A DNA stretch of 64,000 nt from Chondrilla cf. caribensis (Eukaryota > Porifera > Demospongiae > Chondrillida > Chondrillidae): contig OZ026559.1 in the NCBI GenBank assembly GCA_964020155.1, forward strand, positions 1,785,345 to 1,849,344. The letters are read 5' to 3'. The notes under the pieces were generated by a model, which worked only from the letters and a program-made list of their open reading frames with translations, ran no database searches and was not told the DNA's origin. Every line of letters begins with the position of its first letter. The first letter of the stretch is position 1. Below, piece by piece: positions 52,270 to 64,000 of the stretch. Position numbers and translations under genes: made by a program.

Positions 52270-52876
52270 TAGCGCTGGGCGGTATCAAAAAATATCAGTT
52301 TCGGTATATTGCCAACATTATACGACGGTATTACGGTATACCAAGTCTTAAGGTTATAGTTGGGCATTGAAATAACTGAATCCTTGATTTAATAATAATG
52401 AAATATATAAACATAAATAAATGAATAAATAATCTACTACTTTGTCGTCCTCGTTAACTCGGAGCACAAAGTACTTCCAAATATCAGATTAAGTATTCAT
52501 CTTATCGACAAGATGAAGTTCATTGCTTGGATCACCCATATCGCTCGTTCGCTGATCAAAATTTAAACTTGCAGCCGACGACGTCGCCATTTTGACAACC
52601 TTCTCTCATTCAGTCTAACAACGTATTACTCCGCACATGCACACTTTTCGTGCTCGTAATCATGGCTGTTGCAGCAATAGTTTCGAAGGATTCAGAACAC
52701 ATCATTTCAGGGCGAAATTTGATATCTCAGGAATATATTACTTAAAATACCGGTTAAACCTTAGAGAATACCGTGATATCACGATATCTCGGTATAGAAA
52801 AAAGTCAGCCGGTATCAAAACCGTGCACAAATAATACCGCGGTATTACTATATATTCGGTATACCGCCCAGCGCTA
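52270..52876. mobile_element. hAT-like MITE with perfect 16-bp inverted ends
   Basis: Both termini read tagcgctgggcggtat inwards. The flanks ggtacagg (52262-52269) and ggcacagg (52877-52884) differ at one base, consistent with an 8-bp target duplication. Internally it has many ggtat/atacc repeats. The 65-codon frame at 52637-52834 is not recognisable as protein. It lies in the first intron of gene 3. Confidence 0.85.
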
Positions 52877-53575
52877 GGCACAGGTGAAAAATTGCTAACA
52901 CAAAACCTTGCCTGGTTGATTGAGTTGCCCGTACCTATGGGGACCAGATATACGGAATTCTACTGTATGTAAAAATTTACATGTATATAAACAGAGTGTG
53001 TGTGATCAATTATTTAATAAGAAGCAAATTTGACATAATATGATGGAAATAACACAATTCAAAATAAGATAGTAAATATAGATGAAAGTGATATGTGCCA
53101 CTATCTACAAATCAGAGGTGACAGTGTTTGCACCCAAGCCTGCCTGGAAAGGGACAGCATTCCCTATGTTATTTATAATATAGATAATAATTTATGCATT
53201 GCAAATAAAATATTCACCATGATACTATTCCAACATTATTTATTCCAAAAATATCATAATTTGGGGATCCACTTATTTTTATTAATAAAGGTTTTATTTC
53301 AAGGGGGGATACATGCCCTGGGTGTCCCCCTGGTTCCTATGCTGTTTATGTTATTTAATTATTGTTATTTGTCCATTGTTAATGTAAAAATATATTTTTT
53401 TAAATTTAATTATTAATGATAATAATACATAATAAACATGAAAACCACGGATATAGCTCTCTAGCTCGAACATTTTAAACTGAAAAATAATAAATTTGAT
53501 TTAGCCCACAACCGTGGAGATAAAGTCTGCGAAAATTCTCGAAGTTATGCAACTGCGAAAGTTTAGTACTGCAAA

Positions 53576-53663
53576 GAATATTATTTTCAATTCAAATATG
53601 ATTTCTTCAACCTACATAAGAATATTATTTTCAATTCAAATATGATTTCTTCAACCTACATAA
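53576..53663. repeat. 44-bp tandem duplication
   Basis: Two identical 44-bp copies containing ttttcaattcaaatatgatt and cttcaacctaca. Units 1 and 2 have one diverged copy (about 10990-11030 and 31690-31725). Confidence 0.9.
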
Positions 53664-53946
53664 GAGAGGAAATTGAGCATGTCCTTTTATATAGTGATTC
53701 ACATGATTCAGATATATAATATCAAATAAATACAGAGTTTTACATTTAGGGACTGATCAATTGTAGGTTTCCAGTCTTAGATTATTTACACTTTATTATC
53801 AATTACACACTTATTAGTCCCATTTCAAACAAATCCAATCAGAATATATTTATTATTATGCATAGTATATTGACTTTATGGGATTAAAATAACAGATAAT
53901 AATTATGTGAAAAGTTTTTTTCTCATTATAGGACAAACATTCCCAG

Positions 53947-53964
53947 ATGAGAGTTCTGATATAG
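53947..53964 (+). promoter_or_regulatory. Five-codon upstream ORF before gene 3
   Basis: ATG AGA GTT CTG ATA TAG, identical to gene 1, in frame and ending 9 bases before the main ATG. The upstream sequence offers acceptors at attatag and attcccag. Confidence 0.5.
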
Positions 53965-53973
53965 TTCCCGACA

Positions 53974-56900
53974 ATGCAGTCTGTCAAGTCTGATCTCCAG
54001 TCTATATTTCATCAATATGATGACATACAGGAATTGTTCTTTCAAGGAGACGTCAGTTCTTTTGATATAAATGCACGTGACTCCCATGGAAAGACTCTTC
54101 TTCACCATGCTTGTGAGTATGGATTGACTGAGGGAGTGTCAATTCTACTAGCCAATGATGCCCAGGTGGATGTGTGTGATGAGGAGCATGGTAACATTCC
54201 TTCACACTATGCTTGTGAGAATGGTCACCTTGAGTGTGTACATCATCTAATGGCCCATAGTCCATTTAAAGATATGAAAAAGGTTTTGCAAATCTCTAAT
54301 AACGAGGGTATTATGCCTTCATCTATCAATTTGAAAACACATGGTGGTGGGACAATTCTACACATTGCTTGTGAGAAGGGTGATGTTTTCTTAATAAAGA
54401 AGTTGCTTGAAGCAGGTGCTGATCCCAATGTAATAGACATGTTTGGCTTCACACCACTCATGAGAACAATAACAAGTACTGGAACATCTGACACAGATAT
54501 ATCTTCAATTGTTACTGCTCTTTATAACAGTAGCAGTAATATAAATGCTGCATTTTTACCCGGCCTATTATGTAGCTCAAGAATGCACATGAGGGGTTCA
54601 ACGGCTTTACACATGGCTATTGCCGGAAAGATTTATCGTCCCATGTGTATACAAGCACTAATTGATAATGGAGCTGCACGAGATGTAACAGACACTTATG
54701 GTCGCACTCCTCTTCACATTGCTTGTATGTGGGGACACTACCGATTGATCAAACTACTAGCTCCTTCTCCAGAGTCTCTCTGCCTCAATGATAATGATGG
54801 CTGTACACCTTTATACTATGCCTGTAAGAACTCTCACTTTGAATGTATCAAAGAGTTTATGGTCCAGATTCCAGATGTAATTTGTAATTTGATAAAGATT
54901 TCCAATAAATATGGTGCCACACCTTTAACTGTACGAGTAGATAATGATGAAACAATCCTACATGTTGCTTGCAAGAATGGATATCTTCCTATAGTTAAGA
55001 AGTTTCTCGAAGCTGGTGCTGATCCCAATGTAACAGATGAATATGGTTTCACACCACTCATGAGGGCAGTAGTGAGCACTAGCAAGTCTGGTATTACCAC
55101 TGATGTTGTTTCTTCCATCATTACTGCTCTTTGTAATAGCAAATGCAGTGTAAATACATCATTTGTACCCTCAAAACCATTTGACTCAAAAATTCAGTAT
55201 TGTGAGGGTTCTACTGCCCTGCACATGGCTATTGATAAGTTGAAAGATAATCGATTGTGTGTACAGACATTAGTTGATAATGGTGCAGCACTGGATGCAA
55301 GAGATGTACATGGTCGTACTCCTCTTCACATTGCTAGTATTCATGGACACCACCATTTGATCAAACTAGTAGCTCCTTCTCCAGAGTCTTTCCACTTCAA
55401 AGATAATGATGGCTGTACACCTCTATACTATGCTTGCAAGTACTCTCACCTTGAATGTATCAGAAAGTTTATTGTCCAGATTCCAGATGTCATTGGTGAT
55501 CTAATGAAGGTTGCTAATAATGATGGTACTACACCTCTGTGTGTAAGAACAGGCAGTGGTGGAACAATCTTACATGTTGCCTGTGACAAAGGAGACATTA
55601 ATCTAGTAAAGAAGCTTCTGGAGGCTGGTGCTGATCCCAATGTAACAGATGTGTTTGGATTCACACCACTCATGAGTGTGGTAGTGAGTACTAGCAAGTC
55701 TGGTATTACCACTGATGTGGTTTATCCCATCATTACTGCTCTTTGTAATAGCAAATGCAGTGTAAATGCATCATTTGTACCCTCAAAACCATCTGACTCA
55801 AATATTCAGTATTGTGAGGGTTCTACTGCCCTGCACATGGCTATTGATATGTTGAAAGATAATCGATTGTGTGTACAGGCATTAGTTGATAATGGTGCAG
55901 CACTGGATGCAAGAGATGTACATGGTCGTACTTCTCTTCACATTGCTAGTATTCGGGGATACCACCATTTGATCGAACTACTAGCTCCTTCTCCAGAGTC
56001 TTTCCACTTCAAAGATAATGATGGCTGTACACCTCTACACTATGCCTTCAAGTACTCTCACCTTAAATGTATCAGAAAGTTTCTGGTCCAGATTCCAGAT
56101 GTCATTAGTGATTTAATGAAGGTTGCTAATAATGATGGTACTACACCTCTGTGTGTAAGAACAGGCAGTGGTGGAACAATCTTACATATTGTCTGTGAAA
56201 AGGGAGAGATTGACCTAGTACAGAAGCTTCTTGAGGCAGGTGCTGATCCAAATGTAACAGATGAGTTTGGATTCACACCACTCATGAGGGCAGTAGTTAG
56301 CACTAGCAAGTCTGATATTACCACTGATGTGGTTTTTTCCATCATTACTGCTCTTTGTAACAGCAAATGCAGTGTAAATGCATCATTTGTACCCTCAAAA
56401 CCATTTGACTCAAAAATTCAGTATTGTGAGGGTTCTACTGCCCTGCACATGGCTATTGATAAGTTGAAAGATGATCGATTGTGTGTACAGGCATTAGTTG
56501 ATAATGGTGCAGCACTGGATGCAAGAGATGTACATGGTCGTACTCCTCTTCACATTGCTAGTATTCATGGACACCACCATTTGATCAAACTACTAGCTCT
56601 TTCTCCAGAGTCTTTCCACTTCAAAGATAATGATGGCTGTACACCTCTATACTATGCCTTCAAGTACTCTCACCTTAAATGTATCAGAAAGTTTCTTGTC
56701 CAGGCTCCAGATGTCATTAGTGATTTAATGAAGGTTGCTAATAATGATGGTACTACACCTCTGTGTGTAAGAACAGGCAGTGGTGGAACAATCTTACATG
56801 TTGCCTGTCAAAAAGGAGATGAAACTCTAGTACAGAAGCTTCTTGAGGCAGGTGTTGATCCCAATGTAACAGATAAGTTTGATACTACACCTCTGTCTGT

Positions 56901-59900
56901 AAGAACAGGCAGTGGTGGAACAATCTTACATGTTGCCTGTGAAAAGGGAGAGATTGATCTAGTACAGAAGCTTCTTGAGGCAGGTGCTGATCCAAATGTA
57001 ACAGATGAGTTTGGTTTCACACCACTCATGAGGGCAGTAGTGAGCACTAGCAAGTCTGGTATTACCACTGATGTTGTTTCTTCCATCATTACTGCTCTTT
57101 GTAATAGCAAATGCAGTGTAAATACATCATTTGTACCCTCAAAACCATTTGACTCAAAAATTCAGTATTGTGAGGGTTCTACTGCCCTGCACATGGCTAT
57201 TGATAAGTTGAAAGATAATCGATTGTGTGTACAGACATTAGTTGATAATGGTGCAGCACTGGATGCAAGAGATGTACATGGTCGTACTCCTCTTCACATT
57301 GCTAGTATTCATGGACACCACCATTTGATCAAACTAGTAGCTCCTTCTCCAGAGTCTTTCCACTTCAAAGATAATGATGGCTGTACACCTCTATACTATG
57401 CTTGCAAGTACTCTCACCTTGAATGTATCAGAAAGTTTATTGTCCAGATTCCAGATGTCATTGGTGATCTAATGAAGGTTGCTAATAATGATGGTACTAC
57501 ACCTCTGTGTGTAAGAACAGGCAGTGGTGGAACAATCTTACATGTTGCCTGTGACAAAGGAGACATTAATCTAGTAAAGAAGCTTCTGGAGGCTGGTGCT
57601 GATCCCAATGTAACAGATGTGTTTGGATTCACACCACTCATGAGTGTGGTAGTGAGTACTAGCAAGTCTGGTATTACCACTGATGTGGTTTATCCCATCA
57701 TTACTGCTCTTTGTAATAGCAAATGCAGTGTAAATGCATCATTTGTACCCTCAAAACCATCTGACTCAAATATTCAGTATTGTGAGGGTTCTACTGCCCT
57801 GCACATGGCTATTGATATGTTGAAAGATAATCGATTGTGTGTACAGGCATTAGTTGATAATGGTGCAGCACTGGATGCAAGAGATGTACATGGTCGTACT
57901 TCTCTTCACATTGCTAGTATTCGGGGATACCACCATTTGATCGAACTACTAGCTCCTTCTCCAGAGTCTTTCCACTTCAAAGATAATGATGGCTGTACAC
58001 CTCTACACTATGCCTTCAAGTACTCTCACCTTAAATGTATCAGGAAGTTTCTGGTCCAGATTCCAGATGTCATTAGTGATTTAATGAAGGTTGCTAATAA
58101 TGATGGTACTACACCTCTGTGTGTAAGAACAGGCAGTGGTGGAACAATCTTACATATTGTCTGTGAAAAGGGAGAGATTGACCTAGTACAGAAGCTTCTT
58201 GAGGCAGGTGCTGATCCAAATGTAACAGATGAGTTTGGATTCACACCACTCATGAGGGCAGTAGTTAGCACTAGCAAGTCTGATATTACCACTGATGTGG
58301 TTTTTTCCATCATTACTGCTCTTTGTAACAGCAAATGCAGTGTAAATGCATCATTTGTACCCTCAAAACCATTTGACTCAAAAATTCAGTATTGTGAGGG
58401 TTCTACTGCCCTGCACATGGCTATTGATAAGTTGAAAGATGATCGATTGTGTGTACAGGCATTAGTTGATAATGGTGCAGCACTGGATGCAAGAGATGTA
58501 CATGGTCGTACTCCTCTTCACATTGCTAGTATTCGGGGATACCACCATTTGATCAAACTACTAGCTCCTTCTCCAGAGTCTTTCCACTTCAAAGATAATG
58601 ATGGCTGTACACCTCTATACTATGCCTTCAAGTACTCTCACCTTGAATGTATCAGAAAGTTTCTTGTCCAGGCTCCAGATGTCATTAGTGATTTAATGAA
58701 GGTTGCTAATAATGATGGTACTACACCTCTGTGTGTAAGAACAGGCAGTGGTGGAACAATCTTACATGTTGCCTGTCAAAAAGGAGATGAAACTCTAGTA
58801 CAGAAGCTTCTTGAGGCAGGTGTTGATCCCAATGTAACAGATAAGTTTGATACTACACCTCTGTCTGTAAGAACAGGCAGTGGTGGAACAATCTTACATG
58901 TTGCCTGTGAAAAGGGAGAGATTGATCTAGTACAGAAGCTTCTTGAGGCAGGTGCTGATCCCAATGTAACAGATGAGTTCAGTTTTACACCTCTGTCTGT
59001 AAGAACAGGCAGTGGTGGAACAGTCTTACATGTTGCCTGTGAAAAGGGAGAGATTGATCTAGTACAGAAGCTTCTTGAGGCAGGTGCTGATCCCAATGTA
59101 ACAGATGAGTTCGGTTTTACACCTCTGTCTGTAAGAACAGGCAGTGGTGGAACAATCTTACATGTCGCCTGTGAAAAGGGAGAGATAGATTTAGTACAGA
59201 AGCTTCTTGAGGCAGGTGCTGATCCCAATGTAACAGATGAGTTTGGTTTTACACCTCTGTCTGTAAGAACAGGCAGTGGTGGAACAATCCTACATGTTGC
59301 CTGTGAAAAAGGAGATCTTTCCATAGTTAAGAAGGTTCTGGAAGCAGGTGCTGATCCTAACTCACGCAACGGAAGCACTTTCACACCACTTACGCTTGCT
59401 GTACAGCATGTTGATGATGTAAAGGCTGCTGATATCATTGCTATTCTATGTGAATTTAAATGCAACATCAATATTCTAATATATATTTCAAGGCCTGTAA
59501 CAGCTCTCCATCTTGCCTGTGAGTTAGGGAAGGAAAAGTGTGTAGAAATGCTCATAGCCAAAGGAGCCAATTTACTTGTACAAACTCAAGGTGGGTTAAC
59601 ACCACTTCATCTCGCTTGTAAGGGTGGATATCACACCTTACTAAGTTCTCTGATAACTGAAGAAACTTTAAAAGCTTATGATGATAAAAATTGGACACCT
59701 CTTCACTATGCTTGTGGGTGGAATCACTTTGAATGTGTGAGAAGGATTGTGGTCGGATTCTCAAAACTACTTCTCCAAACCCACACTAAGTATAACCTTT
59801 CTTTTCCTAGCCTGAGAGATCAAGATGGTAGAACCATTCTCCATCATGCATGCTTGAGACATGACATACAGTTTGTAGAGAACCTTCTCAACCTTGGTGC

Positions 59901-62900
59901 AGATCCAAATGTACAAGATAACGATAGTGCTACACCTTTAATGTCTGCTCTCCAGTTTCATGGAAGTAATGTAGACATGAATCTGTTGTCACCTTTATTG
60001 TCTCTGGACTGGAAACCTGACATCAAAGACAATCGTGGACGTACAGCGCTCCATTATTCGGCCAAGTGTCATGATATTCGGATACCATTGATGCTCATCT
60101 CAGCTGGATGTGATATAACAGCAGTTGATGATAATGGAAACACATTCTCTGATCTGATATCGAAAGAGTCACATCAACTCATAAACAAACAACTTCTGAG
60201 AATTGATCGTCGGAAGATCATTTGTGTTGTAGGATATCCAAAATGTGGGAAGACTACTATTATTGCAGCTTTTCAACAGGCTCAACAAAACCGTGGTAGA
60301 TTACAAAAAATTGCATCACTTCTGAAGTTCAACACAAGAGTAACTCTGGATAACAGTCGAACATCTGGGATAGACACTAAAGTGATTACTACTAAAAGGC
60401 TGGGAATCTTAATCTTTTTCGACTTTGCTGGCCAATCTGAGTACTATGTTTCCCACTTAACATTCCTTGAAAGTGCATTATCTGCCAAAGGATCTACAAT
60501 CACCTTCATAATGATGGTTGACCTGAGATGTACTGAAGAAGACAGAATAGCACAGTGCAAGGAATGGCTGTTCCCAATAAAGAGCATTTTAAATGACCAC
60601 AATATGCTGAATGTGATACTGATAGGCAGCCACCTTGATCAGGTAGGATCAGTATCCACATCAACCTCATCATTACGGGATACACTGAGGGAGCTCAAGA
60701 GAACATTGGGTGCACCTCAGATGCAGTTTATTGATTTCTGGGGAATGGATTGTCGTCAGTTGTCATCAAAGGGGATGACAAACCTACAAAATTACTTACA
60801 GTCAACTCATCCTGCCCATAGTACATCAGTAGATTCGAGCCAGGTCCCTCTCAGAGCCAGTTTACTGTTTGACAAACTAAAGAGGTCTGAGAATCCTCCA
60901 CTAGCCATCACACCTTCCAAGATAATTGACAAGCTGAAGGATGAACGTCCTCCATTTCCTCTGACAGTGAAGTACATTGACCGCTGTTGTCAAGACCTTG
61001 CTGCATCAGGCCTAGTCCTGTACATTCCCAACAGAGAAGATGCTGGGGAGAGCTGGTTAATTTTTGAGATGGAAGAGATCCTCAGTCATATTCACGGCAA
61101 ACTGTTTGCACCTGATTCTGCAGAGTTTCCAATGCACCACAAGAATCTTGCTAATCAGTTTGGATTGGTTCACATAGAAGAACTCACATTAGCCTTTAAA
61201 GGTAGCCCTCTTGATCCAGAAATGGTGCAAATGCTTTTAACAGCCATGGAATTCTGTCATCCCATAGACAGCTCACTGATGACAGAAGGAATATTGGATG
61301 GGCTCTTCTCCAAGGTTTCAAGCAATTTACATGAAAATTTGCTATTTTTCCCTTCCCTTGTGAAAGCCAATGAAGAATCAGTCATCCTATCCACAGAATC
61401 TGATATCCCAGGAGATGATTGTCATTGGGTGTGTTGGGAGCTGAGCACAGTGAAGCCTCACTTCCTTCATCCTAGATTCCAACAGGCTGTGTTCATCAGA
61501 CTGGCTTGTAACCATGTACAGAAACACAAGTCAGATCTCTCTACAGTTGAGGAACACAGCTGCACTGTCAGCAAGAATGCCATGTCCTGGAGCACTATCC
61601 ATGGTGTAGATGTCTGCATACAGATCATGCACAAGTCTACAATCAAGGTGCTGGCTAAGAGTAGACCAGGAGTGAAGGTGTCCTCCTTGATGGAGCTGTT
61701 TTCAAGTGTAGTCAGTGATGTCCTCACAGTACGAGCTAACCACGCTCCAGGTGTGGATGCCTACTCTGTATTTCGTGTGATGGTGAAGGGCACTCCAGGA
61801 GAACACACTGTACCAGTCTCCTCAATCATTGATGTTGTTCAAGCTGGTGGAATGTATGTTAACTCCAGAGAACGTCCACCTAAGCTTGTTTCATTGAAAG
61901 ACCTCTTTCTTGACTGGGAAATATCAGTGACACTGCTGGAGAAGATGGTATCTATTTCCGAAATAAACCACTATGTTCAAACTACAACAGAAGAGGTTTG
62001 TGAAGACGCCCAAATTGGACCTGTGATAATTGATGGACAGTATAATGAAGGTAAGGTTCGCTTTTATACTCTCAGGATTATTATTTATTCTAATACTTAT
62101 AGACTAGGATTATAGTTCTCTTTGTCTGCTTAGGATTGAAGTTCTTGATGTTAGCTTCATGCAGACATTGTTAACTGTCAAACCTACCTTACTACTACTG
62201 CACTACAGGTGACTCAAATACTCCGCAAGACATTGGTAGTTCAAAACAGAAGTCACCAAGTGGTGATAAGGAGCAGAGGACTACTGAGTATGCACCTGGT
62301 CCAGGACCTGACAAACCCACCACAAAATATGATGTTACATGTAAGTCATCCAGAGTACATGAGTATTGAGTGTGGTTACTACAGTTCATATTCTCCATCT
62401 ATCGTCTGATTCCTATAGCCCTTTTGATAAGTAAGGATGATCTGATCCGACTGATTGGATCGAAGACATGTGTCAAATGGAGTGAATTTTCCCTCTACTT
62501 GGGTATAGAGAAGCACATTAGAGATGAGGTATCTCTCAACTGCCATAGAGTGGCAAAGGACTGCTTCATAAAAGTAGTTAGTCGATGGCTGTCACATGAA
62601 GATGGTACAGGTGACAACCCACGTACATGGGAGACTGTGTTTAGTGCCCTTCGTGATATGGGACGGGCTCATCTTGTGGAGGAGGTGAAAGCAGAGCTAT
62701 TTTTGACTACTGCTACTGAAGGTAAACGAAGATTTTGAACTTTGTATTGCAGTGCTGTTTTCAATTTACCTCATACCTCTCTCATTAGGGGAGGATCAGG
62801 GTGATTTGCAGTGTACAGAACAAGATCTTGTGCACACTCTCACTCCCAACAAGGGACAGTCCTCAGATGTACAGACTGGAGTAAATGAAGGTTTGTGATC

Positions 62901-63948
62901 ATGTAACCAGGTCTTGTACATGTACAGATAGCTGTTTGTTCTCTCATATCTTGCTTTTAGCTATAATTTTGCATGTATATTATACCCCAATTCCTACCAC
63001 ATTGTTCATATCCACAGATAACCTACTGGTCTTACTGGAGGATGTCCATGAGTCTCAGAGTAGCATTAGAGCTGTTGTCAAAACACAAGTCTTAGAAATA
63101 TCTCCCAAATCAGATATACCACAAAATAACAATTCTACTGACAACTCTAGTAGCCTAAGTCAACCTCAGTCAATTAGGCAAGACATTCTCGGCTCTCTCA
63201 CTCCTGACAAGGAACAGTCTTCATCTGTACAGACTGGAGCCGATAAAGGTTTATTCATGCATGCATTTTTTGAGCTAAATTATTTCAAAGTTATTTCATG
63301 TCTTCCCATATCAGTGTTTCTGAGCACAATATGTACAGTATTCATGCATGCACCATGCAACTATGCAGTTAGCACTATCCTGTTCATGTCCACAGATACC
63401 CTCCCAAACTTGCTGGATGATGTCCACGAGAGTAAAGGATGTACTGAACCTGTAGTCAGAGCTCATTGTGAAGCTCCTGAATCAGATGTACCACAAGAAG
63501 ATGAGGATCCTGGTAGTGAACCTCAACTGAACCAGAAATGTACGTATAAAAACTGACTAAAATTGACTGATTCAAATACTGTCATCAAAAGATTCAATTC
63601 AGTAGCTGTTCTTCTATGACTTTACTTATAGTACTCAAAATGGAACCAAATGAAGCAGAATTAGTTCGACTGGTTGGATCACAGATGTGTGCTAAGTGGA
63701 ATACCTTTGCTGTCTACTTGGGTATCGAGAAGCACATTAGAGATGAAGTATCTTACAAATGCCTCAGAGAACCAAAGGACTGCTTCATAGAAGTAGTTGG
63801 TCGATGGCTGTCACATGAAGATGGTACAGGTGACAACCCACGTACATGGGAGACTGTCTTTACTGCCCTCCAAGAGATGGGGTTCACTCTTCTTGTGAAG
63901 GAGGTGACACAGAAACTGTCCAAGAGACTGGAAACCTCCCAACAATAG
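53974..63948 (+). CDS. ANK-Roc-COR-death domain protein 3 (ROCO family), expanded ankyrin array
   Basis: Predicted exons: 53974-62050, 62209-62340, 62419-62721, 62789-62890, 63018-63248, 63396-63539, 63632-63948; about 3101 residues, all junctions phase 1. The N-terminal 38-residue module is single, not double. Ankyrin repeats fill about 25-2075 and are swollen by a 1,968-bp tandem duplication (55044-58979) and four 132-bp repeats (58855-59382). P-loop GYPKCGKT lies at 2087-2094, followed by DFAGQSEYY, SHLD and COR-like sequence to about 2692. Only two death domains remain (about 2737-2837 and 2997-3101), matching the second and third of gene 1; the first is deleted between 62051 and 62208. 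Linkers are acidic and Ser/Pro-rich. The start is the first ATG after the conserved in-frame TAG, with A at -3. Confidence 0.85.
55044..58979 (+). repeat. 1,968-bp direct tandem duplication within gene 3
   Basis: Copy A is 55044-57011 and copy B is 57012-58979. Long stretches are identical by eye, with only scattered differences (for example attcatggacaccac near 56562 against attcggggataccac near 58530). The length is 656 codons, so the frame is kept. Each copy contains three of the 612-bp ankyrin super-repeats plus a shorter piece. Confidence 0.92.
58855..59382 (+). repeat. Four 132-bp (44-residue) ankyrin repeats in gene 3
   Basis: Four direct copies start at about 58855, 58987, 59119 and 59251, each beginning acacctctgtctgtaag. 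Each encodes TPLSVRTGSGGT, then LHVACEKG and LLEAGADPN. The 44-residue period is a canonical 33-residue ankyrin repeat plus an 11-residue insertion. The last copy drifts to a KKVLEAGADPNS version shared with genes 1 and 2. Confidence 0.9.
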
Positions 63949-64000
63949 ATTATCATATTCAGTGAGTGTCTAGTGAGAGAGCACACAGAAACCCACTGCA

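Overview
This window looks like AT-rich, repeat-rich animal nuclear DNA, most consistent with a marine invertebrate and probably a demosponge such as Amphimedon. The reasons are the gene family (ankyrin repeats, Roc-COR and death domains in one protein), short GT-AG introns of roughly 65-560 bp after one giant intronless exon, and many short non-autonomous DNA transposons. The species is an inference. No bacterial operon signals are present.

The window is essentially 2.8 copies of a tandemly duplicated unit of about 21-23 kb, all in the same orientation. Each unit holds, in order: a 188-bp satellite array (1-4985, 24280-26335, 47150-48520); a flank without genes; a conserved promoter-like block with a putative non-coding first exon and splice donor (about 7640-7998, 28780-29159, 50900-51529); a first intron of 2.4-3.3 kb loaded with transposon insertions that differ between units; and a large + strand gene. 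Units 1 and 2 then carry a graveyard of decayed death-domain exons among CA repeats, followed by an AT-rich spacer. Unit 3 runs off the window after its last coding exon.

The three main genes (11343-19238, 32044-41733, 53974-63948) are paralogues predicted to encode ANK-Roc-COR-Death proteins of about 2281, 2579 and 3101 residues. They resemble the non-kinase part of DAPK1 and belong to the ROCO class. Every exon after the giant first coding exon is symmetric, phase 1-1. The paralogues differ by gain, loss and duplication of whole death-domain or linker exons. The ankyrin region has grown by DNA-level tandem duplication, most strikingly an almost identical 1,968-bp duplication in the third gene.

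Other content: the 3' end of a villin-headpiece gene on the minus strand (48759-49866) with a frameshifted duplicate of its penultimate exon; a decayed Merlin transposon with long terminal inverted repeats (29199-30949); a mariner/pogo-like MITE (8299-8496) and a second one (49012-49189); two hAT-like MITEs with 8-bp target duplications (51831-52174, 52270-52876); two elements with 5-bp target duplications (1880-2591, 10376-10927); palindromic MITEs (6077-6265, 9685-9795, 25364-25607); a probable DUF3504/Crypton-related relic (about 9240-9563); and very long CA microsatellites. Because the units are paralogous, the empty site of several insertions can be read directly in a sister unit.
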